From assembly GCA_025359945.1 (NCBI GenBank), contig JANYDD010000051.1:24167-88166 (forward strand): DNA of 64,000 nt, in the 5' to 3' direction. This DNA is from Bdellovibrio sp. GTDB lineage: Bacteria > Bdellovibrionota > Bdellovibrionia > Bdellovibrionales > Bdellovibrionaceae. Under the pieces are notes generated by a model, which worked only from the letters and a program-made list of their open reading frames with translations, did no database searches and had not been told where the DNA came from. The position numbers were made by a program, and so were the translations under genes. Shown in pieces: positions 55,327-64,000 of the stretch (its first letter is position 1; every line of letters starts with the position of its first letter).

Positions 55327-56184
55327 ATGACGCTGAAAGAATTGCTCGATAAGACAGTAGAATACTTTAAAAAAAAAAAAATCGATCAAGCTCGGTTAGA
55401 AACCGAACTTCTTCTAGCTGAAGCACTTCATCTGAAAAGAATAGATATCTATCTACAGTTTGAAAGACCCTTGCAAGAAGACGAAGTCAATCGGCTGCGT
55501 GACCTTGTCACTCGTCGCGGGAAAGGCGAACCGTTGGCTTACCTGACAGAAAAAAAAGAATTCTACACCCGAGAATTTTTCGTAAACGCCGACGTTCTTA
55601 TCCCCCGCCCCGAGACCGAGATGCTAGTCCAACAAGCTTTGGCAACCGATGCGGCTGCCAAAAAATCCCCCTTAAAAATTTTAGATCTTGGTTGTGGCAG
55701 TGGTTGCTTGGGTTTGACTTTAGGTCTTGAGCTTCCTCTTTCAGAAGTTTTTCTGGTGGACATTTCACCGGCCGCACTTTCTGTAGCCGAGAAAAATGCC
55801 CAGCGTTTTGAAATACAGGATCGTTGCCATTTTATCGAGACCGACGCTAAAAATTTCCATCACGAATTGGTTTTTGATTTCATCCTTGCAAATCCTCCCT
55901 ACATCTCGCGTGATGATACCAACGTACAGAAAAGTGTATTGGACTTCGAGCCCTCGTTAGCCCTGTTTGCCGATGAAAATGGGATGCAGGAAATTAAAAA
56001 TTGGCTTCCGGTAGCGTCGAAGCATTTGAAGCCAGACGGGTATTTTTTCTTGGAACACGGCTTTGATCAGAAAGAAGTTATCGAAAAATCTTTAAAAACT
56101 AATGAGTGGTTTAAGAGTTTTAAATTTTTAAAAGATTTTTCAGATCTAGATAGGCTTCTAATAGCCAGTGAACCGATGAAGTAG
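55327..56184 (+). CDS. prmC: Release factor glutamine methyltransferase
   Basis: 285 residues. The SAM-binding LDLGCGSGCLGL and the glutamine-binding NPPY (189-192, LANPPYIS) are present, along with the N-terminal helical domain PrmC uses to hold the factor. It methylates the GGQ glutamine of RF1 and RF2. A run of adenines at about 55370-55380 lies in a lysine stretch (KKKK) and could be a slippage site, but the frame is intact. Confidence 0.95.
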   Translation: MTLKELLDKTVEYFKKKKIDQARLETELLLAEALHLKRIDIYLQFERPLQEDEVNRLRDLVTRRGKGEPLAYLTEKKEFYTREFFVNADVLIPRPETEMLVQQALATDAAAKKSPLKILDLGCGSGCLGLTLGLELPLSEVFLVDISPAALSVAEKNAQRFEIQDRCHFIETDAKNFHHELVFDFILANPPYISRDDTNVQKSVLDFEPSLALFADENGMQEIKNWLPVASKHLKPDGYFFLEHGFDQKEVIEKSLKTNEWFKSFKFLKDFSDLDRLLIASEPMK

Positions 56185-56193
56185 GAGTAGAAG

Positions 56194-57465
56194 ATGGATC
56201 GACTAGTCGTTAAGGGCGGACAAAGTCTGCGCGGAGAAGTCCAAGTCAGCGGGGCAAAAAACTCAGCACTGAAATTAATTTTCGCTTCGCTGCTTGCCGA
56301 GGGCGAACATGTCTTTCGCAACGTTCCCGCGCTGAAAGATGTCGAATCCGCCTGTTTACTTATACAGTCTTTGGGATGTGAGACCCATTTTCAAAACGGC
56401 ACGCTTAGAATTAAAGTGCCGCAGATAACAAACTACGAAGCCAGTTACGATCTTGTCCGCAAAATGCGCGCTAGTATTTTATGTTTGGGGCCTTTGCTCA
56501 GCAAATATGGTTTCGCACAAGTAAGTCTGCCGGGAGGTTGCGCCATCGGAACTCGCCCGATCGATTTACATATCGCTGCGATGAAGGCTTTGGGCGCGCA
56601 AATCGAAATCAAAGACGGATACGTGGTCGCAAGGGCCAAGAAGTTAAAAGGCTCGAATTTTTTATTTGAAACCTCAACTGTTGGAGGCACCGAAAATATG
56701 TTGATGGCGGCGGCGCTAGCTGATGGGGTGACGACCCTTGAAAACGCGGCCAAGGAACCAGAAATTATTGATTTGGTAAATTACCTAAAAATGATGGGTG
56801 CAAGAATCTCGGGCGAAGGCACAAGTGTCATTCAGGTTACAGGCATTGATCGCCTAAAACCCGCCGAATTTACTGTAATGCCCGATCGAATCGAGGCCGG
56901 TACGTTACTGATCGCCGGAGCGATCACAAAAAGCGAAATCCATGTTTCCTGTCTTGAACCCGGGCACCTAGAAACTGTCCTGACTAAGCTGAAGGATTGT
57001 GGTTTCTCATTTCACGTCGAGAAAAACGCGATCACTATTTTGCAAAATAAAAGCGCGGAATTTGTTTGGAATGCCGTTGATGTCACAACCCAGCCCTACC
57101 CGCTTTTTCCAACTGATTTGCAGGCTCAATTTATGGCACTGATGACGTTGGCCGAAGGAACAAGCGTGATTACTGAAACCGTTTTTGAAAATCGATTTAT
57201 GCACGTTCAAGAGCTTATTCGTTTAGGCGCCGACATATCTCCAAAAACCCGAGTTGCAGTGATTCGCGGAAAGAAAATTTTAAATGGAGCCCCGGTCATG
57301 GCCACCGATCTAAGAGCAAGTGCCAGCTTGGTTTTGGCTGGGTTGGCCGCGCAAGGCGAAACTATTATTAATCGCATTTATCATTTAGATAGGGGTTACG
57401 AAAAGTTCGAAAAAAAATTGTCAATGCTTGGGGCTCACGTCGTTAGAACCAGCGGTTCCGACTAA
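56194..57465 (+). CDS. murA: UDP-N-acetylglucosamine 1-carboxyvinyltransferase
   Basis: 423 residues with SGAKNSALKLI (substrate lysine), the active cysteine C116 in PGGCAIGTRPIDLH, and ADGVTTLENAAKEPEI. It makes the first committed peptidoglycan precursor from UDP-GlcNAc and phosphoenolpyruvate. Cys at this position means sensitivity to fosfomycin is expected at the enzyme level. It ends the rho-rpmE2-prfA-prmC-murA run. Confidence 0.97.
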   Translation: MDRLVVKGGQSLRGEVQVSGAKNSALKLIFASLLAEGEHVFRNVPALKDVESACLLIQSLGCETHFQNGTLRIKVPQITNYEASYDLVRKMRASILCLGPLLSKYGFAQVSLPGGCAIGTRPIDLHIAAMKALGAQIEIKDGYVVARAKKLKGSNFLFETSTVGGTENMLMAAALADGVTTLENAAKEPEIIDLVNYLKMMGARISGEGTSVIQVTGIDRLKPAEFTVMPDRIEAGTLLIAGAITKSEIHVSCLEPGHLETVLTKLKDCGFSFHVEKNAITILQNKSAEFVWNAVDVTTQPYPLFPTDLQAQFMALMTLAEGTSVITETVFENRFMHVQELIRLGADISPKTRVAVIRGKKILNGAPVMATDLRASASLVLAGLAAQGETIINRIYHLDRGYEKFEKKLSMLGAHVVRTSGSD

Positions 57466-57479
57466 AAAAAAGGTAAAAA

Positions 57480-57518
57480 AAAAGCCTCTTCCAGGAGGGG
57501 GTCGCGGAGGAGGCTTTT
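57480..57518 (+). terminator. Terminator after murA
   Basis: 13-bp stem AAAAGCCTCTTCC / GGAGGAGGCTTTT with one G-U pair and a GC-rich 13-nt loop. The T run is short, but an A run precedes it, so it could also work on the other strand. Confidence 0.75.
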
Positions 57519-57575
57519 GGAAAACTGGATGACGCTCTGGAGGGGGGGGGTCGAGCTTCACCCAATTAAAAATAA

Positions 57576-58022
57576 TTAAATTTTAGAAATATTTTTTATC
57601 TGCAAAACCGGAGCCGAAAAACTTAAAACATTTTCTTCTGCATTGAACCGATCACCAAAAAGATCCCGAGCTTCGCTTGCTGAAAACGGACTAATCATCG
57701 TGATCATTCCCATTTTCTTAAGCTCTTTGTGACCTTGGATGCGGACTAGTTCACCAATCAAAGAACCCGACAACTCGGCGGGGTTCAACACTAAGAACTC
57801 TGCGCCGTTTAGGGACTCAACTTGTAAAACAGGTCTTTGATGATTATCAAGTAAAATTATACCTGAGAAAAACTTTTCTTCTGCAGTATAGGCCTTGGCT
57901 TCAAGCCAAAACACGGAAATTCCAAGAACTGCTAAAACATAGCTAGTAAATAAAAGCCGTTTAATAAATTTCATGTTTTGAGGATTTGAATTTTCGAAAC
58001 TAGTTAAAATTGAAGTTGTCAT
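57576..58022 (-). CDS. Small exported or anchored protein, unknown
   Basis: 148 residues from ATG 58022, supported by GGAG eight bases before; longer in-frame starts are unsupported. A hydrophobic segment (RLLFTSYVLAVLGISVFW) acts as signal or anchor. The rest is a short beta-rich domain with NAEENVLSFS. No family recognised. It is convergent with murA. Confidence 0.65.
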   Translation of the reverse strand: MTTSILTSFENSNPQNMKFIKRLLFTSYVLAVLGISVFWLEAKAYTAEEKFFSGIILLDNHQRPVLQVESLNGAEFLVLNPAELSGSLIGELVRIQGHKELKKMGMITMISPFSASEARDLFGDRFNAEENVLSFSAPVLQIKNISKI

Positions 58023-58253
58023 GATGTGTACTCCCAACCGAACACCTAGCAATCCAGATGCCAAATTTATCGAAGCCATAAGTTTATTTTATCGGAATAG
58101 ACGTTATAACGCATTTAGACTGTACCCATCTTGGAGTTTCAAATTGGATCCAAAATTACCTCATGGTTCCAAAAAGGAACTTCAAAATCTAGTCTGCCCA
58201 AGGTCATCAAAAGACTCGTATAATTTGGTTAGTTAAAAGGTACTCCGTTTAAA

Positions 58254-61010
58254 ATGAAAAAATTACATTGGCAGATTATTTCGGCGAGCGGGCAGATCTC
58301 AAAGCCTTTGACGCAGGAAGAAATTAGAAAAAAAATTTTAAGTGGCGAGCTTTCCACAGACGACAAAATCCGCCAGTTTCCGGCAGGGCGATGGTCGGAA
58401 CTGGCCCTTCAAAAAGAATTTTACGATGATCTTTTAAATCTCATTCAAAAAGGCCCGCGGCAAGATCTTCAAACGACAAATTTAACTACTAATTCTCAAC
58501 AGCAGGAAACGGTCATTTCAAGAACCGAAGTTTTTTTTCAAGCTCCAGCGACGCAGACCGTACCCGAACAGAAAACTGCTCCAAGCCCGGTCTCGCAAGA
58601 CGTTTTTGAATTGCACAAAGTTAGCTCGATAGAAAAGAAAATAAAGGCAAAATCTTTAAAATGGCCGCTCTTGTTTTTTGGCGTCGCAAGTATTTTATTT
58701 GTTATTGGCCTGACGATTTCATTCGATTCACAAAAGGGGCTTCGTCCCAGGCTGATCTACCCAGAAAATACTTCACCGCAAAAATTTAGCGCCGATGAAC
58801 AAAAGTCCAAATATCAAAAGGCCCTTTCGCTTTATCTCAGCGACCAGTTTGAAAACTACTTGGAAGCTCAGAACATTTTGGTGACCCTTCTGGAAAGTCA
58901 TCCCTCGCATTTAGAAGCTCGGGGATTAATTTGTTTGGTTTACCGAGAGATATGGCCATTTGTTCGGCAAGACTCCAAAGACTTGGACACATTTCAAAAG
59001 ATGGTTAAAACGACAAAGAGCATCGATCCTGTTCACGGCAGTAACCTGTACTGCGAGGGGTCTCACTTGTTGGTGTTGGGCAAAGTAAAAGATGCTCGGG
59101 GTTTAATTGATTTTGCTTTGAACCAACATAAGTTTTCTACAGATCCCATCTTGTATTTGATGAAAGCCGAAATTCTTTTTTTTGATAAAGATTTGAAATC
59201 AGCTTATCTGTACGCAGAGAAATCCGTTCAGCTGTTGGCTTTCTGGGCCAAATCAATTTATCTAAAAGGATTCTACGCTTTCGAAACCAACCAACCGCAG
59301 AAAGCGCTAGAGGCCTTTCAACTCAATCTCAAACTTCACGCCAAGCACCGTCGCAGTTGGATGGCCTTAGGTGCACTCTATTTTGAAAAGTATCAACAAA
59401 ACGACGAGGCCTTAAAATATTTAATCTCGTCTACTAATATAAAAACAAAGCTTTCCCCTTCCGATGAAGCAAAAGCCTATTTTCTGATCGCGATGATCTA
59501 CAATACTCAGAATCAGCTGGCCGAAGCTTTGCGTTTTTGCCAGAAAGCATTCGAATTAAATCCCACGAATGGAAAAATCAAAAATTTGTTGGTTCAGTTA
59601 GGTGGAAGTTTAGACATCTCAAAAAAAGGACAATATCAAAATGAACTTTTATTTTTAGGAGATCAGTACTATCGCGCAGGCGATTATTTGTCGGCTCAGG
59701 CAGAGTATAAAACCGCTTTTGAACTGGATCCTCAGAATGCTTTGGCGGCGACAAAGGCCGGTAAAAGTTTATGGAATTTAAATCAAACTCAAGAAGCCAT
59801 TCAGTGGCTGAACAAGGCTTTGCAAGCGGATCCCAAACTAGCGATGACATACTATTTACAAGCGGATTATCTGTCTCAACGTTATATTTACGTGCAGGCC
59901 TTGCAAGTGCTGAACCGTGGCAGTCAGCAGTTGCCGCAGCACTATGAAATTTTGCGTGGTTATGGTTTGGTAGAATTTCGCCGGAATAATTTCAAAGAAG
60001 CTGTGACTTACTTGCAGCGAGCACTAAAGATTTACAACCAAGACACCGAGACCTTGATTTTGCTAGCCAAATCTCAAGCGGCGCTTAAAAATTTTCAAGA
60101 AGCGCAAGCTTTTGCCGTTCGCGCGGTGGAACTAGAGACGACGAACAATGATGCGCAAATTATTTACGCCAAGATTTTAACTCAGTTCAAAGGAATAGAT
60201 TCGGGCGTTTATTATATCAAAGATTTGATCAATAAATTTTCTTACACTTACGAATTTAGGCTGGCCCTGGCAGATATGTATAGAGATGAAGAAAGATTCA
60301 AGCAGGCCCTTGAAATTTATCAGCAGATTGTCGAACTGGATCCCAAACAAAAAAAAGCGCACTTAGGCATGGGCGAAAGTTATCAAAAAACCGGCGAATA
60401 TGACAAAGCACTGAGAGCATTTCTAAGTGCATCGATTCTGGACCCAAGCGATTCCGAGCCTTTAGTAAAAGCAGGTCTGGTGTATATGGACGCTGGCAAA
60501 TATTCAGATGCAAAAACCCAATTTGAGAGAGCGTTAAAAATAAATTCACTGCATCCCTTTGCTAATTATTACATTGGACAGGCCGCCTTTCAGATGGGTG
60601 ATTTTAATCAGGCTCTTGAATCGGCGATGCACGAAAGAAAACTAAATCCAAACGTAGCCGAGTCCTATTTACTTGCGGCCGATGTTTACGCGACTACTCG
60701 TGATTACAACAAGTGTGCAGCAGAATATCAGTTGGCGATAAAGCTGCGGCCTCAGGGGGCCGAGCTTTATGTCAAAATGGCCAGATGTTATCGTCTTTCG
60801 GGCCAGTCAGAGATTGCAGAATCAATGCTTAACTTAGCGGTACAGATCGAATCAGGCCTGCCAGAGATTTATCGCGAGCAAGGTGCGATCTACGAACAAA
60901 AAAACGATCGTCGATCGGCCATCCAGGCGTACAACAAATATCTTTTACTCTCGCCCAATGCTCGGGATAAAGTAGATATTGAAAACCGGATTTTAGAGAT
61001 TAATCAATAA
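58254..61010 (+). CDS. Large TPR protein with GYF-like N-terminus and one membrane helix
   Basis: 918 residues. Residues 1-65 resemble a GYF_2-type domain (WQIISASGQISKPLTQEEIRKKILSGEL, then GRWSEL). A single helix at 137-157 crosses the membrane. About 20 TPR-like units follow (about 180-910), with repeated patterns such as A...Y...G and DP..... The GYF-like part would be cytoplasmic and the TPR part periplasmic. Likely a scaffold of an envelope machine; not identified further. Confidence 0.85.
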   Translation: MKKLHWQIISASGQISKPLTQEEIRKKILSGELSTDDKIRQFPAGRWSELALQKEFYDDLLNLIQKGPRQDLQTTNLTTNSQQQETVISRTEVFFQAPATQTVPEQKTAPSPVSQDVFELHKVSSIEKKIKAKSLKWPLLFFGVASILFVIGLTISFDSQKGLRPRLIYPENTSPQKFSADEQKSKYQKALSLYLSDQFENYLEAQNILVTLLESHPSHLEARGLICLVYREIWPFVRQDSKDLDTFQKMVKTTKSIDPVHGSNLYCEGSHLLVLGKVKDARGLIDFALNQHKFSTDPILYLMKAEILFFDKDLKSAYLYAEKSVQLLAFWAKSIYLKGFYAFETNQPQKALEAFQLNLKLHAKHRRSWMALGALYFEKYQQNDEALKYLISSTNIKTKLSPSDEAKAYFLIAMIYNTQNQLAEALRFCQKAFELNPTNGKIKNLLVQLGGSLDISKKGQYQNELLFLGDQYYRAGDYLSAQAEYKTAFELDPQNALAATKAGKSLWNLNQTQEAIQWLNKALQADPKLAMTYYLQADYLSQRYIYVQALQVLNRGSQQLPQHYEILRGYGLVEFRRNNFKEAVTYLQRALKIYNQDTETLILLAKSQAALKNFQEAQAFAVRAVELETTNNDAQIIYAKILTQFKGIDSGVYYIKDLINKFSYTYEFRLALADMYRDEERFKQALEIYQQIVELDPKQKKAHLGMGESYQKTGEYDKALRAFLSASILDPSDSEPLVKAGLVYMDAGKYSDAKTQFERALKINSLHPFANYYIGQAAFQMGDFNQALESAMHERKLNPNVAESYLLAADVYATTRDYNKCAAEYQLAIKLRPQGAELYVKMARCYRLSGQSEIAESMLNLAVQIESGLPEIYREQGAIYEQKNDRRSAIQAYNKYLLLSPNARDKVDIENRILEINQ

Positions 61011-61062
61011 GTGAAAAAATTAGTCTCTAGGCTAGATTTCTTATAAAAAGAGAGGCAAAAAA

Positions 61063-61371
61063 ATGGGAATCGCGAAAAAATTTTCTGATATCACCCAAAA
61101 AGTTCAAGTTCAGACGAAGATGACGGCTCAGTTTATGCTGACTATGATTTTAAAAATTTTTTCGTCTGTGGTTTTAGGTTTTACTATTGCTTTGGTTGGT
61201 CAAGAGATGATGAATTTTGGAACATTCTCATTGGTATTTATGATGACCGTGATCACCGGTTTGTCGTTGCGAGCAATGTGGAATTGGTCGTTGGCTTTTG
61301 TGCTTATATTTGACTTGATTTGCGTTCTTATGGCACTGCTATTTCGAATGTATTTGTTGATTGCGCCTTAG
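61063..61371 (+). CDS. Small membrane protein, unknown
   Basis: 102 residues with three hydrophobic helices after a basic N-terminus. AAGAGAGGCA precedes the start. It lies 52 bp after the TPR gene in the same direction, so it may be part of the same unit. No family recognised. Confidence 0.7.
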   Translation: MGIAKKFSDITQKVQVQTKMTAQFMLTMILKIFSSVVLGFTIALVGQEMMNFGTFSLVFMMTVITGLSLRAMWNWSLAFVLIFDLICVLMALLFRMYLLIAP

Positions 61372-61478
61372 CAAGGAAATTTTTTGGCACTTGCCTTTGT
61401 CATCGGCCAGAACTTTCTTTCGAAAACCGCTGTGAATTAGTTGAATGGATACTCTCCCCAATAGAAAGTTGACCGGCA

Positions 61479-62786
61479 ATGATTGATATTAAATTGCTCG
61501 AAAGAAAAACTGAAACTGAAGATTCATTCGAATCTTATCGAAAAAATTTGGAAGATCGCGCAGGTGATCTTAGTCTTTTAAACGAGGTCATGCTTCTGAA
61601 TAAAAAAAGAAAAGAAGCTATCACCGAAGCCGAGACTTTGAAAGCTCAGCAAAATAAATTAAACCAACAAATTCCTCTGCTAAAAAAACAAAATCAAGAT
61701 GTGTCGCAGCTGATGGAGGATTTGAAAAAAATGTCATCCCAGGTCAAGCTTTTAGAGGCCAGCGCTACGCAAACGGATCAGATCGTTTTTGATAAATTAG
61801 CTTACCTGCCAAACCGCTTGCATGCTGATGTTCCCGTGGGAAAATCTGCTGAACAGAATGTAGTGGTCAAAACAGTTGGCGAGAAAACTTCGTTTTCATT
61901 TAAAGCCAAAGAACATTGGGAATTGGGTGAAAAATTAAAGCTTCTTGATTTTGACCGTGCAGCGAAAGTCTCTGGGACGCGCTTTGCCTATTTGCGCGGG
62001 TCTTTCGCGCAGCTTGAGCGGGCTTTGATTCAGTTTTTTTTAGATACGCACACCCTTCAAAATGGTTATGAAGAAATCCTGACGCCTTTTATTGTTAATA
62101 GCCGAAGTTTATTTGGAACCAATCAGTTTCCCAAAATGAAAGAAGATGTTTTTCACCTTTCAGGGACAGACCAATATTTAATTCCGACCGCCGAAGTTCC
62201 AGTGACAAATTTTTATAACGACGAAATTTTAGACGAATCAACTCTTCCTCAAAGATTTAGTGCTTATTCGCCTTGTTTTCGTTCGGAAGCCGGCAGCCAC
62301 GGTCGCGACACCAAAGGGCTGATCCGCCAGCACCAGTTTAACAAAGTGGAACTTATGATTTTTGCGCGCCCTGATCAGTCGGATGAATGGCACGAAAAAC
62401 TAACCCAGCACGCCGAAGGCATTTTAGAGGCCTTGGGACTTCCTTACCGCAGGATGCTTTTGTGTTCTGGAGATATTAGTTTTGGCGCGGCAAAATGTTT
62501 TGATTTAGAAGTTTGGTTGCCTGGGCCGCAACAATATCGCGAAATCAGTTCGTGCTCGAACTTTTTGGATTTCCAAGCTCGTAGGGCCAATATTCGATTT
62601 AAATCTGCTGCAGGAAAACCGCAGTTTGTTCATACGATCAATGGCAGTGGATTGGCCGTAGGAAGAACTTTGATCGCGGTTGTTGAAAATTATCAGAATG
62701 AAGATGGGTCGATTAAAATTCCGAAAGTGCTGCAAAAATATATGAACGGAAAATCCGTGATTCAAAAAATGGACAGCGCAACATAA
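61479..62786 (+). CDS. serS: Seryl-tRNA synthetase
   Basis: 435 residues, with the N-terminal antiparallel coiled coil (about 40-110) that binds the long variable arm of tRNA-Ser. The class II motifs include LIPTAEVPVTN, RSEAGSHGRDTKGLIRQHQFNKVE and SCSNFLDFQARRA. It is encoded just before a tRNA-Ser gene, its own substrate. Confidence 0.97.
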   Translation: MIDIKLLERKTETEDSFESYRKNLEDRAGDLSLLNEVMLLNKKRKEAITEAETLKAQQNKLNQQIPLLKKQNQDVSQLMEDLKKMSSQVKLLEASATQTDQIVFDKLAYLPNRLHADVPVGKSAEQNVVVKTVGEKTSFSFKAKEHWELGEKLKLLDFDRAAKVSGTRFAYLRGSFAQLERALIQFFLDTHTLQNGYEEILTPFIVNSRSLFGTNQFPKMKEDVFHLSGTDQYLIPTAEVPVTNFYNDEILDESTLPQRFSAYSPCFRSEAGSHGRDTKGLIRQHQFNKVELMIFARPDQSDEWHEKLTQHAEGILEALGLPYRRMLLCSGDISFGAAKCFDLEVWLPGPQQYREISSCSNFLDFQARRANIRFKSAAGKPQFVHTINGSGLAVGRTLIAVVENYQNEDGSIKIPKVLQKYMNGKSVIQKMDSAT

Positions 62787-62832
62787 ACAAAACAAATTGA
62801 AAGAACCGGCAAAAGACCATAGAACCGCCAGT

Positions 62833-62922
62833 GGAGAGATGGTTGAGCGGTTGAAAACACCAGTCTTGAAAACTGGCGACCCTTCGCGGGGTCCGTGGGT
62901 TCGAATCCCACTCTCTCCGCCA
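62833..62922 (+). tRNA. tRNA-Ser, anticodon UGA
   Basis: 90 nt. Acceptor stem GGAGAGA / TCTCTCC, D arm, anticodon stem CCAGT/ACTGG with loop CTTGAAA giving TGA at 62867-62869 (reads UCA), a long variable arm (ACCCTTCGCGGGGT), T arm GTGGGTTCGAATCCCAC, discriminator G and encoded CCA. The long variable arm confirms a serine type. tRNA 3' ends are common integration sites, and integrase-like DNA follows. Confidence 0.97.
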
Positions 62923-63183
62923 TTCGTCGACAGTAGTAACGCTAGAGCAGAAAGTTTTCTAATCGAATTAACAGGTTACCGAGATAACGAAACCGCGAGT
63001 TTTTAAATCAGCATTTCGTATAATTTAGCTATATTTCAGGATTTGGTAGGCGTTTGGTAGGATTCTGGTAGGGCTGAAAAAACTACGAAATAAAAAGCCA
63101 AGCGAAAATCGAAGCACGGCAGGTAGAACTCTCCTCTATTTTTTGGACAAGGGACACCTTAACCAAAACCACGAGGAGGTTTT
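62923..63183. other. Non-coding flank after tRNA-Ser
   Basis: 261 bp with no supported gene. It contains three TTTGGTAGG-like repeats (63042-63072) and the ribosome site GAGGAGG of the small frame at 63184. No second copy of the tRNA 3' end was seen in the window, so the outer attachment site, if any, lies outside. Confidence 0.5.
63042..63072. repeat. Three short direct repeats
   Basis: TTTGGTAGG at 63042-63050 and 63053-63061, and a diverged CTGGTAGG at 63065-63072. Spacing of 11-12 bp (one helical turn) suits a protein-binding array. Confidence 0.6.
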
Positions 63184-63360
63184 ATGGTCGCCATTCGATT
63201 TATCGGTTTTCTTATTTGGCTTGGACTTTTCTTAGGCATGATTGATTGCTTGGTTGAAGTGACTGAGCTCATGGGCAACAAAGCTGTTCAAGCTCACCAA
63301 GAAGGGCTTATTTCTTACGGGAAGTTTTCACGGCTCCTGACCAATACGAAATGATCTGAA
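63184..63360 (+). CDS. Small membrane protein, unknown
   Basis: 58 residues: a hydrophobic N-terminus (FIGFLIWLGLFLGMI) followed by a short charged tail. It is supported by a strong GAGGAGG seven bases before ATG and by a terminator downstream. Not recognised; accessory. Confidence 0.6.
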
Positions 63361-63388
63361 ATAGTTAAAAAAATGAAGTTCAACTTTG

Positions 63389-63420
63389 AAGGCCTGGGGC
63401 GTGGCGTCCCAGGCCTTTTT
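63389..63420 (+). terminator. Rho-independent terminator
   Basis: Perfect 10-bp stem AAGGCCTGGG (63389-63398) / CCCAGGCCTT (63408-63417) with loop GCGTGGCGT and a T run. It ends the transcript of the small membrane protein, just before the recombinase ribosome site. Confidence 0.88.
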
Positions 63421-63439
63421 ATTTTCAAAAAGGAATATT

Positions 63440-63883
63440 ATGGATAACAGTTTAGCCCCACAAAAAAGCAAAAAAATGGTCGCACTTTATTGCAGAGTTT
63501 CAACAAACGACCAGCGCTTAGGATTAGAAAGTCAGGCAAGAGCACTTCGTGAATATTGCCGGATGAACAATATCACAAACTACGAACTTTACGCCGATGA
63601 AGGGATATCTGGCACGAAGGCCTCACGACCCGCCCTGGATCGCCTGATGACTCTTGTTAAAAATGGTGAGATCGAATGCGTAATTGTTTTTTCTTTCAGT
63701 CGTTTTGCAAGAAGCGTTCAACATTTGCTGTCTGGTTTAGAGACTATGAAGAATCATGAGTGCGGGTTTGTGTCACTTTCAGAAAAGCTCGATCTAAATT
63801 CAAGTCTCGGAAAAGCTGTGTTCGTGATCATCGGAGCCATTGCGCAACTAGAAAGAGATTTAATAGATCTCTTTCACAATTGA
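63440..63883 (+). pseudogene. Serine recombinase, truncated after the catalytic domain
   Basis: 147 residues from ATG 63440, which follows AAGGAATA. The resolvase catalytic domain is complete: nucleophile S21 in YCRVSTNDQ, DEGISGTKASRPALDRL, FSRFARS and GAIAQLERDLI. Normal resolvases/invertases continue with ERVKAGL-like residues and a helix-turn-helix. Here the frame diverges after ERDLI and ends at FHN, so the DNA-binding part is missing. It is either a remnant or broken by rearrangement near 63860. Confidence 0.75.
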
Positions 63884-63897
63884 GCTTTAAAACCAGT

Positions 63898-64000
63898 TTA
63901 AGCAGTTGAATTTAATGATTTTTTAGCGATTTCAATTTTTTCTTTAGATAATTGGATCGATAAATCGATAATTTTATCTACAATTTTTTTGAATTTCTTG
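63898..64000 (-). CDS. 3' end of a minus-strand gene running off the window
   Basis: 34 codons are open to the right edge and end at TAA 63898-63900. The peptide is lysine- and isoleucine-rich and helical (KIIDLSIQLSKEKIEIAKKS). It stops 15 bp from the recombinase stop, convergent. Too short to identify; chance is possible in AT-rich DNA. Confidence 0.35.
   Translation of the reverse strand, partial: KKFKKIVDKIIDLSIQLSKEKIEIAKKSLNSTA

Noticed and set aside
55370..55382. Adenine run in prmC as a programmed frameshift site
   Set aside because: The zero-frame protein is complete with all PrmC motifs; a shifted product would be short and unrecognisable.
62797..63006. Open frame running across tRNA-Ser
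   Set aside because: It covers the whole tRNA gene and its product has no protein character; the tRNA fold is complete.

Overview
The window looks like chromosomal DNA of a Bdellovibrio-like member of the Bdellovibrionota. The basis is a gene for a small histone-fold protein resembling the Bdellovibrio histone, many exported parvulin and TPR proteins, a full meso-diaminopimelate/peptidoglycan precursor set, and AT-leaning DNA with Shine-Dalgarno starts. TGA is a normal stop here (dapA and others end in it), so the code is standard. No taxonomic assignment was computed.

Layout. 1-3.8 kb: a 5'-truncated TPR gene, atpZ- and atpI-like genes, a complete IS256-family element inserted in the last codons of atpI, then atpB and atpE. 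4-12.8 kb (minus): an exported beta-carbonic anhydrase with an in-frame amber at codon 4, then a long minus-strand group read etfB-etfA-acyltransferase-three parvulin chaperones-pdxA-phosphohexomutase. 13-16.7 kb: a structured intergenic element, then sdhCAB. 16.7-23.7 kb: alpha/beta hydrolase and FHA genes, rpsF-DUF2232-rplI, a CPBP protease gene apparently interrupted by TGA, and a two-gene exported unit of unknown function. 24-28.4 kb (minus): small genes, a PIN-type toxin-antitoxin pair, dnaB, a Fis-like regulator and queE. 28.5-38.3 kb: ftsK, a TPR gene, a short LptM-like lipoprotein gene, dapF-dapA-dapB, a degenerate HPPK-like gene, two envelope proteins, and convergent murD. 38.3-46 kb: a membrane metallophosphoesterase, the histone gene, ligA and gatCAB. 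46-51.5 kb: Ppx/GppA, DUF192, a LysM/proline-rich lipoprotein, and a minus-strand signalling group (CheX-like, receiver, PAS-SpoIIE phosphatase, PilZ). 51.9-57.5 kb: rho-rpmE2-prfA-prmC-murA. 57.6-62.8 kb: envelope/TPR proteins and serS. 62.8-64 kb: tRNA-Ser(UGA), followed by what looks like the edge of an integrated region with a truncated serine recombinase.

How the genes work together. Energy metabolism is represented by ATP synthase Fo, Etf and succinate dehydrogenase/fumarate reductase. Envelope building is represented by dapFAB, murD, murA, an LptM-like factor, parvulins and lipoproteins. The rest is largely translation (S6, L9, L31, RF1, PrmC, SerS, GatCAB) and chromosome handling (DnaB, FtsK, LigA, histone, Rho). 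The accessory parts are the IS element, the PIN module and the tRNA-Ser flank. Nothing CRISPR-like and no phage structural genes were seen.
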